A stretch of DNA of 64,000 nt. It comes from Streptomyces sp. TLI_146. GTDB taxonomy: Bacteria > Actinomycetota > Actinomycetes > Streptomycetales > Streptomycetaceae. The stretch is taken from positions 310,001 to 374,000 of the forward strand of contig NZ_PJMX01000001.1 of assembly GCF_002846415.1 (NCBI RefSeq), written 5' to 3'. Below, in pieces: positions 9,427 through 18,625 of this stretch. The first letter of the stretch is position 1, and every line of letters begins with the position of its first letter. The position numbers were made by a program, and so were the translations under genes. The notes beneath the pieces are model-generated. The model made no database searches and was not told the origin of the DNA. It worked only from the letters and a program-made list of their open reading frames with translations.

Positions 9427-9465
9427 CGCGTGGGCAGCTCCTGCCGGAGAGGAGCTGCCCACGCG
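9427..9465. terminator. 15-bp hairpin terminator after exported-protein gene
   Basis: Perfect inverted repeat cgcgtgggcagctcc / ggagctgcccacgcg with a 9-base loop, 28 bases past the stop codon at 9397-9399. It lacks a T-run, which is common for Streptomyces terminators. Confidence 0.8.
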
Positions 9466-9524
9466 TGTCAACGGCCTCTTGATCGTCCCCGCTGGCGGCA
9501 ACGACAAATGCCAGCCTTGCCGCG

Positions 9525-9812
9525 ATGGCTGGCGTCCCCGGGTTCCCCGCCGTCGCCGTCGGCGGCCCCGGCAACGACACCATCGCGATCGAAGGTCTCG
9601 GTGACCTCAGCAATGACCTCGGATGCTTCGTTGCGAGGGTGCAGGGCGCTGACGGCCAGGACGCCATCACCAGCCAGGGAGCGGTTTCCGCCTTCTGCAC
9701 CTACCGCGGCGGTGAGGGAAACGACACCATCACCGACACCTGCACCGTGGGCGATGGGGGGCTAGAGCCTGTCTCCTTGATAGGTCGATCCACCGATCGG
9801 CGGCCCCTCTGA
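9525..9812 (+). pseudogene. Fragment with calcium-binding (RTX-like) repeats
   Basis: The frame contains two nonapeptide-like units, GGPGNDTI and GGEGNDTI, typical of hemolysin-type calcium-binding repeats found in secreted proteins. There is no signal peptide, and the last 20 residues (GLEPVSLIGRSTDRRPL) do not fit the repeat. It looks like an internal piece of a larger secreted protein cut by recombination. An IS end near 9762-9800 is possible but not proven. Confidence 0.45.
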
Positions 9813-9846
9813 ATGCCTGCGGCATCGTGCGTGGAAGCCTCTCCAC

Positions 9847-10401
9847 ATGGACACGTTCGCGGAGCGACTCGACGGCGGGTGGAAGTGGTGGGAGGTCGCC
9901 ATCGAAAAGGCACAGGAGGGGCGCTGGGTCCGTGATGCCGTGGAACGGCAAGTGATCGAGGACATCGGCGCCGCCACAAACCCTCTCCATGGCGGGCGGA
10001 TGGCCCCGTTCACCGAGGACTCGTGGCACGTACACATCGGGAGGATCGCGAACTGGGCCGGGGTGCTGCGGCTCGCGGCCCGGTCAGGCGGCTGGGTACT
10101 CCAACCGGTCGCCGGGCGCAACCCACCGCGCCCTTCAGGCATGACCGAGTTGCTGTCTGGCATCTACGCGGTTGCCGAGCAAGGAGAAATCTGGATGCAG
10201 CAGCTCATGAAGGGCGAACTGCCGCCAGAAGACGAGGTGGCCCCACCGGCCAGGTGCTCGCTCAGCGACCGCTGCACAGGCGCAGCTCTTGGTGTACCGG
10301 GGGTCTTCAAACTCGGCAGGCGGCTGCTTGGGCCGGGCTCCGCTGCGGGTCTTCGCATGGCCTGCCGACTCCCCCACGGCTCCCGGCGGGTTCTCCGGTA
10401 G
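9847..10401 (+). CDS. Hypothetical soluble protein, 184 aa
   Basis: ATG 9847 opens a Trp/Glu-rich region (ERLDGGWKWWEVAIEKAQEGRW) that reads as a real protein for about 130 residues. The last 50 residues turn Arg/Gly/Pro-rich, so the true C-terminus may lie elsewhere because of a frameshift near 10250. No signal peptide or membrane helix. It directly precedes a SUKH-type gene by 10 bases. The family is not recognised. Confidence 0.45.
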   Translation: MDTFAERLDGGWKWWEVAIEKAQEGRWVRDAVERQVIEDIGAATNPLHGGRMAPFTEDSWHVHIGRIANWAGVLRLAARSGGWVLQPVAGRNPPRPSGMTELLSGIYAVAEQGEIWMQQLMKGELPPEDEVAPPARCSLSDRCTGAALGVPGVFKLGRRLLGPGSAAGLRMACRLPHGSRRVLR

Positions 10402-10411
10402 CGTCCGATCC

Positions 10412-10975
10412 ATGATCGCCCTCGATGCGCTTGTCCGTCTCTGCCGGCCGCCGGTCAATCCGCCACTCGCAGTGGACTGGGCTCATACAGAGCTGGCCCT
10501 CGGTACGGCGCTGCCCGCCGACTACAAACAGCTCGTCGAGACATACGGCGACGGCGTCTTCGACGAGACGATCTGGCTGCTTGTACCGGACTCCGCCTAC
10601 GACGACTGCGACCTGCACGCGCAGACGGCAGAACGGGACGAGATCCTGACCGACTTGTGGGAGTTCGAGGACAAGCCGGCCGGCCTACAGGAGGCGGGAG
10701 CGAAAGTCCTGCCGTGGGCATTCGAGGAGGGCACAGGGGCGTTCCTGTACTGGCTCGCGCGGCCCGGTCAGCACCCCGACGAGTGGACCGTGCTCTACAA
10801 CGAGGGGCGCGGCCCCCTGTGGGAGCACCACGACATGGGGTGCCTGGCCTTCCTGCTGGCGGTGCTCACCGGAACGGTGAAAACGGAGTACTTCGGCCAC
10901 CTGTACGAAGTGCTGAAGCCGGCGGAGCACCGCTTCGCGACGGCCGACCAGACCCTTGGAACGACCGGGCAATGA
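10412..10975 (+). CDS. SUKH (SMI1/KNR4) family protein
   Basis: 187 residues from ATG 10412. The N-terminal half shows the SUKH pattern: LGTALPADYKQLVETYGDGVFD followed by a hydrophobic strand and an acidic loop. A second helical half ends in a typical LAVLTG motif. SUKH proteins often act as immunity proteins in contact-dependent or secreted polymorphic-toxin systems, or as adaptors. There is no toxin next door, so this is an orphan or has another role. It is cytoplasmic, with no signal. Confidence 0.8.
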   Translation: MIALDALVRLCRPPVNPPLAVDWAHTELALGTALPADYKQLVETYGDGVFDETIWLLVPDSAYDDCDLHAQTAERDEILTDLWEFEDKPAGLQEAGAKVLPWAFEEGTGAFLYWLARPGQHPDEWTVLYNEGRGPLWEHHDMGCLAFLLAVLTGTVKTEYFGHLYEVLKPAEHRFATADQTLGTTGQ

Positions 10976-11689
10976 CGCCGCCCACCGCTCTCAACCACCT
11001 GACTCGCCACATACCGCACAGCTTCTCGAAATCCTCACTTTCACGGCCCCGTTCACGGCAATTCCGCCCAACAGGCGGTCATCGGCAGATGATTTGCGCC
11101 ATGCTGCTGGCTATCCACGGAGATGAGAGGGGTCTGTGTGGCAGATGCCGTCCACTGTCCCTAAAAGCGAACATCAATTCCCTTTGGCGCAGCCGCATCG
11201 CTACTGAACCCTTCCGTGATCGCCAAAGCAGACAAGGCTCCCTCCCCGGGGTGTGCCAGCCGCCCGGGGGCCTGGTCCTTCGGCGTCCGCCCACACCCTC
11301 CTCTCAGCTGTTCAGAAGGAAAGAGGTTCAGCGACGGTGAACGGGGACACCGTCGACGGCCACCGAACACACCCCGACCGCGATCCCGTGCGCCCCTTTG
11401 CGACCGACGGCGGGGCGCCTGTCGAGCACGCCCGCCTGCGCGCCCGAGGCGTCATCCCCTCGGCGGCGTCATCCGCCTGGTCGCCCTCAGGGACTTGTCC
11501 GAACTCTCCGAGCCAACTGCGCTGTGCACAGGGAAGTGCCGGTTGGTGGCGTGTTATCGCTCTGTTAAGGGGTGGTGCCAGCATCGTCCGCGTCGGCCAC
11601 GAAGTTGCGACCCGCTCCAGCGGTCAGCTGCCGGGTGTCTAGGGCAGTCGGCTGGCAATTCAGCTCCACGGACGAGAAAAGAGACTGGC
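10976..11689. other. Long intergenic stretch
   Basis: Some 710 bases with no convincing coding frame in either strand; the open frames are Arg/Pro-rich. It is less GC-rich than its surroundings near 11020-11220. It leads into the exported-protein gene at 11690, so it may hold that gene's promoter. No repeat or RNA fold was recognised. Confidence 0.45.
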
Positions 11690-12130
11690 GTGAAGAAGAT
11701 TTCCTTTGGACGCATAGCCAAGGTCGCCGTTCCGGCAGCCGCCGCGCTGGCGCTGGTGACGGCCGGAGACGCGACCGCCGCGACGGAATACACGGGCCAT
11801 GTGACCGCGAGCTACGGCAACGCCACGCTGATGACGTACGCCACCAACTCGAACCTGGGCCTCCAGACCGTGGTGGCCGACACCGCGGCCGACAGCCACT
11901 CGGTCCAGCTGAACTGGACGGTGCACATTCCCGGCGGAGAGCAGGTGGCGAATGACTCGTTCGTGATGTCGGCGGGCAGCGGAAGCGGCCAGGGCAAGAC
12001 GTGGTGGTACTCGCCCTCCACCCTCAAGGGCAACACGACGGGGTACATCGAGTACAACATCTGCAAGTACTCGGGCGGGTTCAACAGCTCATGCACCCAG
12101 ACGTACTCGATGCGGTTCGACATCAGCTGA
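11690..12130 (+). CDS. Small exported protein, 146 aa
   Basis: GTG 11690 begins VKKISFGRIAKVAVPAAAALAL, a textbook Sec signal, with cleavage likely after the GDATAAT region. The mature protein of about 115 residues is Ser/Thr/Tyr-rich with beta-strand character and two Cys (YNICKYSGG and SSCTQ) that could form a disulfide. It is acidic to neutral. The family is not recognised. It is one of at least eight small exported proteins in the window. Confidence 0.75.
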   Translation: MKKISFGRIAKVAVPAAAALALVTAGDATAATEYTGHVTASYGNATLMTYATNSNLGLQTVVADTAADSHSVQLNWTVHIPGGEQVANDSFVMSAGSGSGQGKTWWYSPSTLKGNTTGYIEYNICKYSGGFNSSCTQTYSMRFDIS

Positions 12131-13343
12131 CAACGGCCCGGCCGGCGATCCGGCACGGGGCCGCTGTTCCTCGTGCCGGCACACGCCGAACGTGGGCCCG
12201 CGAGCCTGGTGCTCGGCTGTTCTGCGGGGCAGCCGATGTCCCGGCGGAGGTGGCCTCGATGGCGTGGCGCTCCCCGAGCAGCCATGGAGGGTGCACAGCT
12301 CGGTATTTCCCGCCCCGGTCGCGGCCGCGCTCGCTCCGCTGGCTCCGCAGCACGCCTGTACGGCCTACCAGGCCCGCTACGACGAGCGCGGCCACCGTCG
12401 TCAGCCCGCTGACGACGGTGCGGGCAGGGCTGCCGTACGCCTCGCGGGCACAGGAGATCCGCGCTGTGGCAGGCGCCCTCGTCGCGGGCGCGGCGAACCG
12501 TGCGCTGCCCTTGCCACCCTCTCCGCCTCCTGTCCGTCGTCCGAAGCAGCCGGCCCCAGCGCAGGCGCAGCCGCGACCGACGACGCCCGCCGCTAGAGGG
12601 CCCTGGTCAGGCACAGCCTCCAGGACTCTGACCGGCACGGCACCAGCCGAAGTCCCCATCCCTCCCGGGCTGCGAAGCCTTCGCAGCCGTCGTGCTCGAA
12701 CGCGCCCACAGTGCGGTGCCGTTGTGGCTCGTGCTGAGCGGGGGCCTCGGAGCAGCTTCAGCACCCTCCGGGGCGACGGACTCAGCGGCCGGGGGCTGTC
12801 GACGAGCCGAGCACCGGCGGCGGAAGCTCGGGGCGCTGGCTCGCTGACTGTTCGGGCGCGCAAGCCTGTCCCGCCGCGGACCGCTGAGCCACGGCTTGGG
12901 TGATGGCCCGCAGTCGGGCTCCGTGCCCGCTCGTCAGCTCAAGCCCCTGGGGCTGCGGGTGCCACGGGGCCTCGGAGGGATTCCACTGGCCCGGCTGGCG
13001 GGAGGCAAGGAGCAGAGTGAGAAAGGCATCGGCCGCAGCGGCCGCCTGGCTCCCGGTGACGCAGCCGTTCAGGCCGGGGACCTGGCGGGCTGCCACCGGG
13101 TAGCGGGCAGGCCAGGCAGGCCCGGGGGGGCTCAAAGGACGTGGGGACTGCGTGCCCCGAAGCAACCCAACTACTACCCGGCCGATACGGGGCTGGGGAT
13201 CCCGGGTGAGCGTCACAGCCTGGGCCTGCGCCGACTGGCGGTGCTAGAGGCCGTCCGCGGCTCCTACGGCCACCCCCTCCTGCGACGGGGTGCGGAGTAT
13301 CGGTCCTCCCCCGGCCCGGCCGCACGGTCACTACGCTCCTGCC
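12131..13343. other. Region of uncertain coding potential
   Basis: No clear family member. On the minus strand a frame at 12123-12863 has coding-like third positions and one membrane-helix-like segment (VVSGLTTVAALVVAGLVG, encoded near 12360-12420). A second minus frame at 12782-13216 has a helical middle and a Pro-rich end. On the plus strand a short frame near 12660-12740 (AAVVLERAHSAVPLWLVLSGG) also reads well. Overlapping signals on both strands suggest overlapping decayed genes. I cannot choose among them. Confidence 0.35.
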
Positions 13344-13475
13344 ATGACGCAGACGCCTACCGCGAAGAAGCCTCCGCGCGGCCCCCCTCCTCGCCCGGCC
13401 GGCCCCCCGGGCCCACCACGCCCGACAAGAACCCGCCTACGCCGCCCCAGCATCCCCCGCCGCCCGGAGCCTGAC

Positions 13476-14279
13476 ATGCCCGTTCCGCGCCTGGCCTGGC
13501 GCCAGCTGCCTGGCGAGGTCCAGGCCGCCGTGGAGGCCCGCCTAAGCGGTCCCTACACGGTCACCGACATGCAAGGCGGCGCGAACTCGGGTGTAGCCGC
13601 GCTGCTGCGTCCCGCCGGGGGCGGTGCGGGCGTCTTCGTCAAGGGCCAGCCCGCCGCCTATACCGAAGGCCACGATCATGTTGACGATCTTGAGACCGAG
13701 TGGCGGATCAACCCCTACCTCCCCGGGTCGGCCCCCCGGCTGCGGTGGCAGGTGAAGGCAGACGGCTGGCGGCTGTTGGCCTTCGACGCCGTCAACGGAG
13801 CGCATGCTGACTTTGCCCCCGGCGCCCGCGACCTGGATCTCATCGTGGACGCCTTGCGGCAGGCCGCTACCGTACTGGCCCGGGACATCGGGTTGCTGAG
13901 CGCGTGGGACCGCTGGGGCTACTACTGCGAGCCTCAAGACGAGCCACTCCTGTCAGGCCACCACCTCCTGCACACCGACCTCGCCGCCACCAACATCCTC
14001 ATCGGCTCCGACCGCGCCCACCTGATCGACTGGTCCTGGGCTGCGGTCGGACCTGCGTGGGTGGATGCCGCACGGTGGGCGATCCGCCTGATCTCCGACG
14101 GCGGCCACAGCCCCGAACAAGCCCACGGCCAAGCCGAACGGGTCCCCACCTTCGCCACCGCGTCCTCCAAGGCCCTACGCCTCCTGGCCCACGCCGAAGC
14201 ATCCCGCTGGGAAGACCTTCGCGACGAGGGGGTGCCCGGCATCGAGTCAGTCACCAAGGGAGCCCGCGCCTGGGCATAG
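13476..14279 (+). CDS. Aminoglycoside phosphotransferase-like kinase
   Basis: 267 residues from ATG 13476, chosen because GGAG lies 6 bases upstream. An in-frame ATG at 13344 would add 44 Pro/Arg-rich residues and has no ribosome site. The catalytic loop HLLHTDLAATN (HxDxxxxN) and the metal-binding DWSWA motif are both present, so the kinase core appears intact. A GANSG loop lies near the N-terminus. This family phosphorylates small molecules such as aminoglycosides, homoserine or choline; the substrate cannot be read from the sequence. Confidence 0.8.
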   Translation: MPVPRLAWRQLPGEVQAAVEARLSGPYTVTDMQGGANSGVAALLRPAGGGAGVFVKGQPAAYTEGHDHVDDLETEWRINPYLPGSAPRLRWQVKADGWRLLAFDAVNGAHADFAPGARDLDLIVDALRQAATVLARDIGLLSAWDRWGYYCEPQDEPLLSGHHLLHTDLAATNILIGSDRAHLIDWSWAAVGPAWVDAARWAIRLISDGGHSPEQAHGQAERVPTFATASSKALRLLAHAEASRWEDLRDEGVPGIESVTKGARAWA

Positions 14280-14289
14280 TTCTGCGCTT

Positions 14290-14935
14290 AGCCGATCACG
14301 GGCTCGCACGCTTCCCCCACGACCAGCCGACACCCTCAGCGCTCCGGACTCCAACAGCCCCGAAATCACCGCAGTTCCAACCATCGCTACGCGTCCAAGA
14401 GTATCGCCAGGCCCCTCTGGGCCGCCACACCGACAAGCAGCAGAGCGCAGAGCAACACGCCCCGCCGCACCAACAACTGTCCCTATTCATCCGTACGAAG
14501 CTGGGGACGTAACTGGGGCACCGCGGCCTCACGGTCGCCATGTGCGCGGCGGTGACCGTAACTACCAGCAGCAGGCCGATACAGTCCGTTGTCACGTGCC
14601 GCTTGCGGCCCGGCACCTTCTTCCCGCCGTCGTAACCGCGCGTGGCAGTGCACCGAGCCGGCAGCCCGCACCGACTGCCAGTCGATGATGCCGGCGGTCG
14701 GCTCCGCCGCCCGCCCCTCGCCGATGCGGACCTTGCCTCGTAGCCGGTCGTGGAACTCCACGTCCAGGCCCTGGAGGCGCCAGCGGTCTGATCCATAGGC
14801 GAAACGCGTGTACCGGAACAACCAAGTTCTGCAATCGCAGGTGCCGCAGCCGCGAGCGGACCCAGCGCCGTAAGGGGCTGGCCCGCTCCCCGGCGGTACC
14901 GCTCCGGTGCTGTTCGCGTGGACACACTGAGCGCC
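14290..14935 (-). pseudogene. IS5-family transposase remnant, several frameshifts
   Basis: Reading leftwards, one frame gives LRRWVRSRLRHLRLQN, another YTRFAYGSDRWRLQGLDVEFHDRL and IIDWQSVRAAGSV, and a third RGYDGGKKVPGRKRHVTTDCIG and LLLVVTVTAA. These are the consecutive blocks of an IS5-group DDE transposase (the DSQSVK-type and GYDAGKKxxGRKRH motifs) spread over three frames. At least two frameshifts make it inactive. Terminal inverted repeats were not located. Confidence 0.8.
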
Positions 14936-15142
14936 TGGAATCCGGCGGGGGCTAGCAGGTTATGAGCATCACACCCCCCTTCGGTACGGAGGCGTGAGCT
15001 GTAAGTTCCGACTTTGAGCATTAGCCGACAAATAATCAGTAAGGAGTAACTTCCTGCAACTCCACTATGTGTCCCGGGCATGGTGCGCTGTCATATTCCT
15101 GACCCGTTCATCTCGTTCAACCCGTCAGGGGAAGGCAGGAAA

Positions 15143-15706
15143 ATGGGCAGGTTCAGGTACGGCGCCACGGCGTCGGCGATCGCACTGGCCGCGTTGGGAG
15201 CGCTCGCTGCCGCGGGAGGCACAGCTCACGCGGAAGCGGGCCAGGACACCATCACCATGTACAAGCAGGAGAAGACCCAGTGGTGCTGGGTCGCCTCCGG
15301 GCTGACCATCGCCAAGTTCCAGGGCTTCGGCTCCACGCAGACGGACTTCTGCAACCGGGCCCAGCCCTACTACGGCTGCAACAACCAGCCCGCCACGCTC
15401 GACGACATGGCCAAGGGGTGGAGCAGCCTCGGCATGACTCACACCGGCACCGGGTTGAGCAGCGCGGCCACGTTCAACCAGGTGTACACCGACGTCAAGG
15501 CGGCCCGGCCGATCGGTGCCCGCATCGGGTGGACGTCGGGGGGCGGCCATATGAACGTGGTCTACGGCTTCGACACGTCGAACAACACGATCGCCGTGGC
15601 CGACCCGTGGCCGGACACCACCACGTACACGTGGTGGAACTACAACGACTACGTGAGCAACAGCTCGTCGAAGTGGACCCATTCCCGCATCGGTATCTCC
15701 CGCTAA
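15143..15706 (+). CDS. Secreted papain-like cysteine peptidase
   Basis: 187 residues from ATG 15143, with GGGAAGGCAGGA upstream. The signal peptide (to about residue 30, GGTAHA) is clear. The mature enzyme has the active-site Cys in EKTQWCWVASG (Cys48), the His in TSGGGHMNVVYG (His136) and a following VADPWP Asp (154). This is the arrangement of C39-like and staphopain-like bacterial peptidases. Other Cys (70, 79) may form a disulfide. The next gene, 10 bases on, encodes an exported tail-anchored protein, so the two form one transcription unit ending at a strong hairpin. Function is likely extracellular proteolysis; the substrate is unknown. Confidence 0.85.
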   Translation: MGRFRYGATASAIALAALGALAAAGGTAHAEAGQDTITMYKQEKTQWCWVASGLTIAKFQGFGSTQTDFCNRAQPYYGCNNQPATLDDMAKGWSSLGMTHTGTGLSSAATFNQVYTDVKAARPIGARIGWTSGGGHMNVVYGFDTSNNTIAVADPWPDTTTYTWWNYNDYVSNSSSKWTHSRIGISR

Positions 15707-15716
15707 GGCAGGCGAC

Positions 15717-16598
15717 ATGCGCGACACCAGCGGCACCGAAACGTCCAGCAAGCGGGCGGTCTCTCGCTCCTCCCGTCTCTCCCTCGTCATCACACTGAGC
15801 GCGTCCGCGCTGCTGTCCGTCGTCGGTCCGACGCACGCGGCCCCCGCCAAGGACCCCCTCCCGGCCGACATCCCCGACTACCAGGCCGCCCTCAACGCGG
15901 TGAAGTCCGCCGACGTCCTCAACACCGTCTGCCGTTTCCTGCGCACTCCGGTGCCCACCGACGGCGCCGGCGAGCCGGTGCAGACGATCCCCGAAACGGC
16001 CGAGCCCTGCCAGGGCCTCCCGGCCTTCACGATCAACGACCCGGTGGCGCGCAACGAGATCACCCCCGGGTTCGTCGCGGGCACCGCGAACCCACTGCCC
16101 ACCGAGGCGATCAAGCTGACACAGCTCGTTTCCTCGCTGAGCGCCACCGTCAACGGCCGCAACGCCACCGTCACACTCGCCCCCACCCAGGGCGGCGGCT
16201 GGCATCTGGCAGCCGTAAGCGACGGCGACAGCGACGCCGCGTACGCCAGCAAGGCCACCCTGGGCACACTGGTCTTCACCGAGCCGCAAATCCGCGGCTG
16301 GTACCAGCTCAAACTCACCACCGTCGAGCCCCTCAACGACCAGGCACGGCAAGGACTGGGCGGCCAGGCATCGGTGTCACTCAGCGACTACCAGAAACTG
16401 GTCAAGGCCCGCTACGCCGACAAACTCCCTGACTCGGAGTACGCCACCAAGGGCTACTCCAGCGGCTACAGCCTCCAGCGCACGCAGGACAACGCCCCGT
16501 CCTCCACCCTGCTCCTCGCCAGCGGTTCCAGCGCGGCGCTCGCCCTGGTGGGCGGAGCCGTCGTGCTCCGCCAGCGCCGGCGCGCAAGCACCCACTGA
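15717..16598 (+). CDS. Exported protein with C-terminal membrane anchor
   Basis: 293 residues. A long signal peptide (hydrophobic LSLVITLSASALLSVVG, cleavage near THAAPA) and a C-terminal helix (LLLASGSSAALALVGGAVVL) followed by RQRRRAS indicate a protein displayed on the outer face and anchored at its C-terminus. The ectodomain is hydrophilic with two Cys (CRFLRTP, EPCQGLP). It starts 10 bases after the cysteine peptidase gene and is likely co-translated with it, as substrate, anchor or inhibitor. The family is not recognised. Confidence 0.75.
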   Translation: MRDTSGTETSSKRAVSRSSRLSLVITLSASALLSVVGPTHAAPAKDPLPADIPDYQAALNAVKSADVLNTVCRFLRTPVPTDGAGEPVQTIPETAEPCQGLPAFTINDPVARNEITPGFVAGTANPLPTEAIKLTQLVSSLSATVNGRNATVTLAPTQGGGWHLAAVSDGDSDAAYASKATLGTLVFTEPQIRGWYQLKLTTVEPLNDQARQGLGGQASVSLSDYQKLVKARYADKLPDSEYATKGYSSGYSLQRTQDNAPSSTLLLASGSSAALALVGGAVVLRQRRRASTH

Positions 16599-16608
16599 CC
16601 CCAACCCC

Positions 16609-16663
16609 GCACCGCCTCTACGCTCCTCCCGGCAACCAGCCGGGAGGAGCGTAGAGGCGGTGC
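16609..16663. terminator. Exceptionally strong 25-bp hairpin terminator
   Basis: A perfect 25-base inverted repeat (16609-16633 with 16639-16663, centre ccgggaggagcgtagaggcgg) with a 5-base loop, 11 bases after the stop of the anchored-protein gene. It closes the two-gene unit. Being symmetrical, it could also stop transcripts arriving from the convergent DinB gene. Confidence 0.9.
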
Positions 16664-16818
16664 GGCCATCGCACTGTGGGTTGTGTAAGTGCCATCACTG
16701 CAAACCCCGCCGCCGTCGCTCAGGAACTCCGCCTTCAGCGCAGACGAGGGCCTGTCCGGGCGCGGTGCGGCGGTCAGCATCTTCCTCTGCTCAGCCCAAT
16801 GATCCAAACGAAGCACTA

Positions 16819-17373
16819 CTAGCCCGGCGCCTCGGCTCTCCGCTGCTCACCCACATGCAGGCGGCTCCGGGGCCAGGTCCGCACCCGCAGCTCCCTGTTG
16901 ACGTGCAGGACCCTGTTCTCCATGGGAAACCGCTCGGGACCCACCGTGGGCCGATTCTCCAGGTCAGCGTCCGAGAGTTCACGGACCCCCGCGTTCCATC
17001 TCCCGTACATCTCATCGAGCTGCTTCAGCGCCTCGTCAGCGGTCCCCGCGTAGGCGAATGTCTCGGAGTCGACGTCCTGGCCGCCGAAGTACCATCCGAC
17101 CCGATAGCCCAAGCACGAGACGATGATGTGCGCCAGCCGCCAGGCAACCGTGGTCACCGGCGCCGGCTCCGGGCCAGGGGAGGCGAAGTCCATCGTCCAC
17201 TCCCCCGAACCTGCCGACATCGGTGCGGCCGACGTGCCACGTGGGCGGATACTCCAACAGCCGCGCACCGGCTCCCAGAAGTACTCCTCATCGGTAAGAC
17301 CGTCCAGCCGCGGCCGCAGGTTCTTGTGCCAGTACCAGTCCAGCTGGTCCGCGAGTCGCTCGCTTCTTGTCAT
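16819..17373 (-). CDS. DinB-superfamily protein, C-terminus altered
   Basis: From ATG 17373, 184 residues. The N-terminal region (RLADQLDWYWHKNLRPRLDG, LTDEEYFWEPV) and the central VAWRLAHIIVSCLGYRVGWYF block match DinB/mycothiol-dependent enzymes. The usual HVNREL...H helix that supplies a metal ligand is present only as VLHVNREL. It then turns into an Arg-rich tail (RVRTWPRSRLHVGEQRRAE), so the last 20 or so residues are not the family ones. Metal binding is probably impaired, or the gene is frameshifted near 16890. Confidence 0.7.
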   Translation of the reverse strand: MTRSERLADQLDWYWHKNLRPRLDGLTDEEYFWEPVRGCWSIRPRGTSAAPMSAGSGEWTMDFASPGPEPAPVTTVAWRLAHIIVSCLGYRVGWYFGGQDVDSETFAYAGTADEALKQLDEMYGRWNAGVRELSDADLENRPTVGPERFPMENRVLHVNRELRVRTWPRSRLHVGEQRRAEAPG

Positions 17374-17379
17374 TTCCGC

Positions 17380-17789
17380 ACACTACATACAACGGCATCT
17401 CCTGCCGTGAGGTGGCAGCCGTCGCTGACCGCACACGAGCTGACCGCACTGCGGCTGCTGTGTCACCCGAACGGCGCGCCCACCATTCGCACCTCGCCCC
17501 GCAGTTCGCCGTGCGCGAGAGGCCCCTTGGCCAGCTCTTCCTCCAGGACTGCGAACAGCTTCTCGCTCAGCTTCGGCCGGACCGCCGAGCCTCTGGAGCG
17601 CAAAGAGATGTCCCCGCTTTCCCGCCAGGCTCGGTGCCAACGTTGCACAGAGCGCACATTGACCCGCAGTTGCTCGGCCACCCTCATGTTGTTCTGCCCG
17701 ACGGCGAACATCTCGGCCGCCTCCAGCCGGATGCGCTCACGAAATGCCCGCCGTTCAGAGGTCAGACCACCACCTTGCGGATACCTCAT
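17380..17789 (-). pseudogene. IS630-family transposase, N-terminal remnant
   Basis: MRYPQGGGLTSERRAFRERIRLEAAEMFAVG followed by VAEQLRVNVRSVQRWHRAWRE is the helix-turn-helix domain of IS630-type transposases, here missing the DDE domain. The frame goes astray near 17490 after ELAKGPLAHG. It is inactive. It separates the DinB gene from the prenyl operon and may mark a deletion. Confidence 0.75.
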
Positions 17790-17903
17790 ACTTCGGGCCT
17801 ACTCGCGGCCAACCCTTGTCAGCCCCTACGACATCACGCCCACAAGCTCAGTAACCGCGTCCCGCGACGTCTCGGTGAGCGCCTCCGGGTGGAGCGCGAG
17901 TTG

Positions 17904-18350
17904 ATGGAGTACCTGCGCGAGGTCCGCAACGGCGTGGAGGACGCCGACGATCGGCGTCCGTGTGAGCGTGTGCTGCGGCTGCTGGGCCGGGCTCATCTGC
18001 GGCATACGCAGCTGCTGGAGAAGGTCATCGATGCCCGGCCGGCGTTCTTGCGGTCTCAGGCCGTGCAGCGTTTTCGCCCGTCGCCGCGTCTGGCGCTCGT
18101 GGGCGCTACGAGCGGCAGCCGTCACGGATGTGGTCGGACCGTCAGGGACGGTAAGACGTTCGGGTCTGACTGGCCCCCACCCGGCACCGGCGACCGGGAT
18201 GCGGCAGTGTCGGCCGGTCCGCACGGATGCGCGATCTCATCACCCGATCGTGAGTTCCTGAGGCCGTGGGCAGGCTGCGCCGCGATCCTGGGAGTGACGG
18301 CATATGCCGGGCGCCCGCTCGGTCATGCCGCAGGTGAGGGGATGCCATGA
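17904..18350 (+). CDS. Unknown protein, first gene of the prenyl operon
   Basis: ATG 17904, 148 residues. The first 60 residues are helical and charged (YLREVRNGVEDADDRRPCER, then LLGRAHLRHTQLLEKVIDA). The last 80 are Gly/Pro/Arg-rich and look less like protein. Its TGA overlaps the next ATG (ATGA, 18347-18350), as expected of translational coupling. A minus-strand frame overlaps (17826-18224) but is less convincing. The family is unknown. Confidence 0.5.
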   Translation: MEYLREVRNGVEDADDRRPCERVLRLLGRAHLRHTQLLEKVIDARPAFLRSQAVQRFRPSPRLALVGATSGSRHGCGRTVRDGKTFGSDWPPPGTGDRDAAVSAGPHGCAISSPDREFLRPWAGCAAILGVTAYAGRPLGHAAGEGMP

Positions 18351-18625
18351 CCGGGGATACGGGACGGCACAGGGGCTTCGACGAGACGACGGTCCTCTTA
18401 GCGGTGGGCCTTGCCGACTTGGCGGTGAGCACGGTGGGCTCGGCCCTGGGGACCGTGTGGTCAGCGTTGCACCGCTCGGATGCCGCCGAGCTCGCGGCGG
18501 ACGCCGAGCACGAGCTGCTGGCGCGCGGCCGCCTGGTGATGGACCGCTACGCGGCCGCCCCGCCCGCCCACCTGGAGGTTCTCGCCCAGCGCGCACTGGC
18601 GCGGCGGGCTGGCAATGACGGCTGA
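18347..18625 (+). CDS. Small hydrophobic/helical protein with TTA codon
   Basis: 92 residues. After a polar start, residues 16-38 are hydrophobic (LLAVGLADLAVSTVGSALG), then a helical acidic domain (DAAELAADAEHELLARG). Codon 18 is TTA (18398-18400), so its translation should require the bldA leucyl-tRNA. Its stop (18623-18625) lies beyond the start of the polyprenyl synthase gene (18615), so the two are probably coupled. It may be a regulatory or membrane-docking partner of the synthase. The family is not recognised. Confidence 0.75.
   Translation: MTGDTGRHRGFDETTVLLAVGLADLAVSTVGSALGTVWSALHRSDAAELAADAEHELLARGRLVMDRYAAAPPAHLEVLAQRALARRAGNDG

Noticed and set aside
8680..9507. Longer N-terminus for the SARP gene (the frame stays open to 9507)
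   Set aside because: The added 276 residues do not look like protein and overlap the divergent exported-protein gene; the domain starts at residue 1 of the chosen GTG.
17826..18224. Minus-strand gene opposite the first gene of the prenyl operon
   Set aside because: It also has coding-like composition, but the plus frame is coupled by ATGA to the next gene, so the minus frame is less likely.
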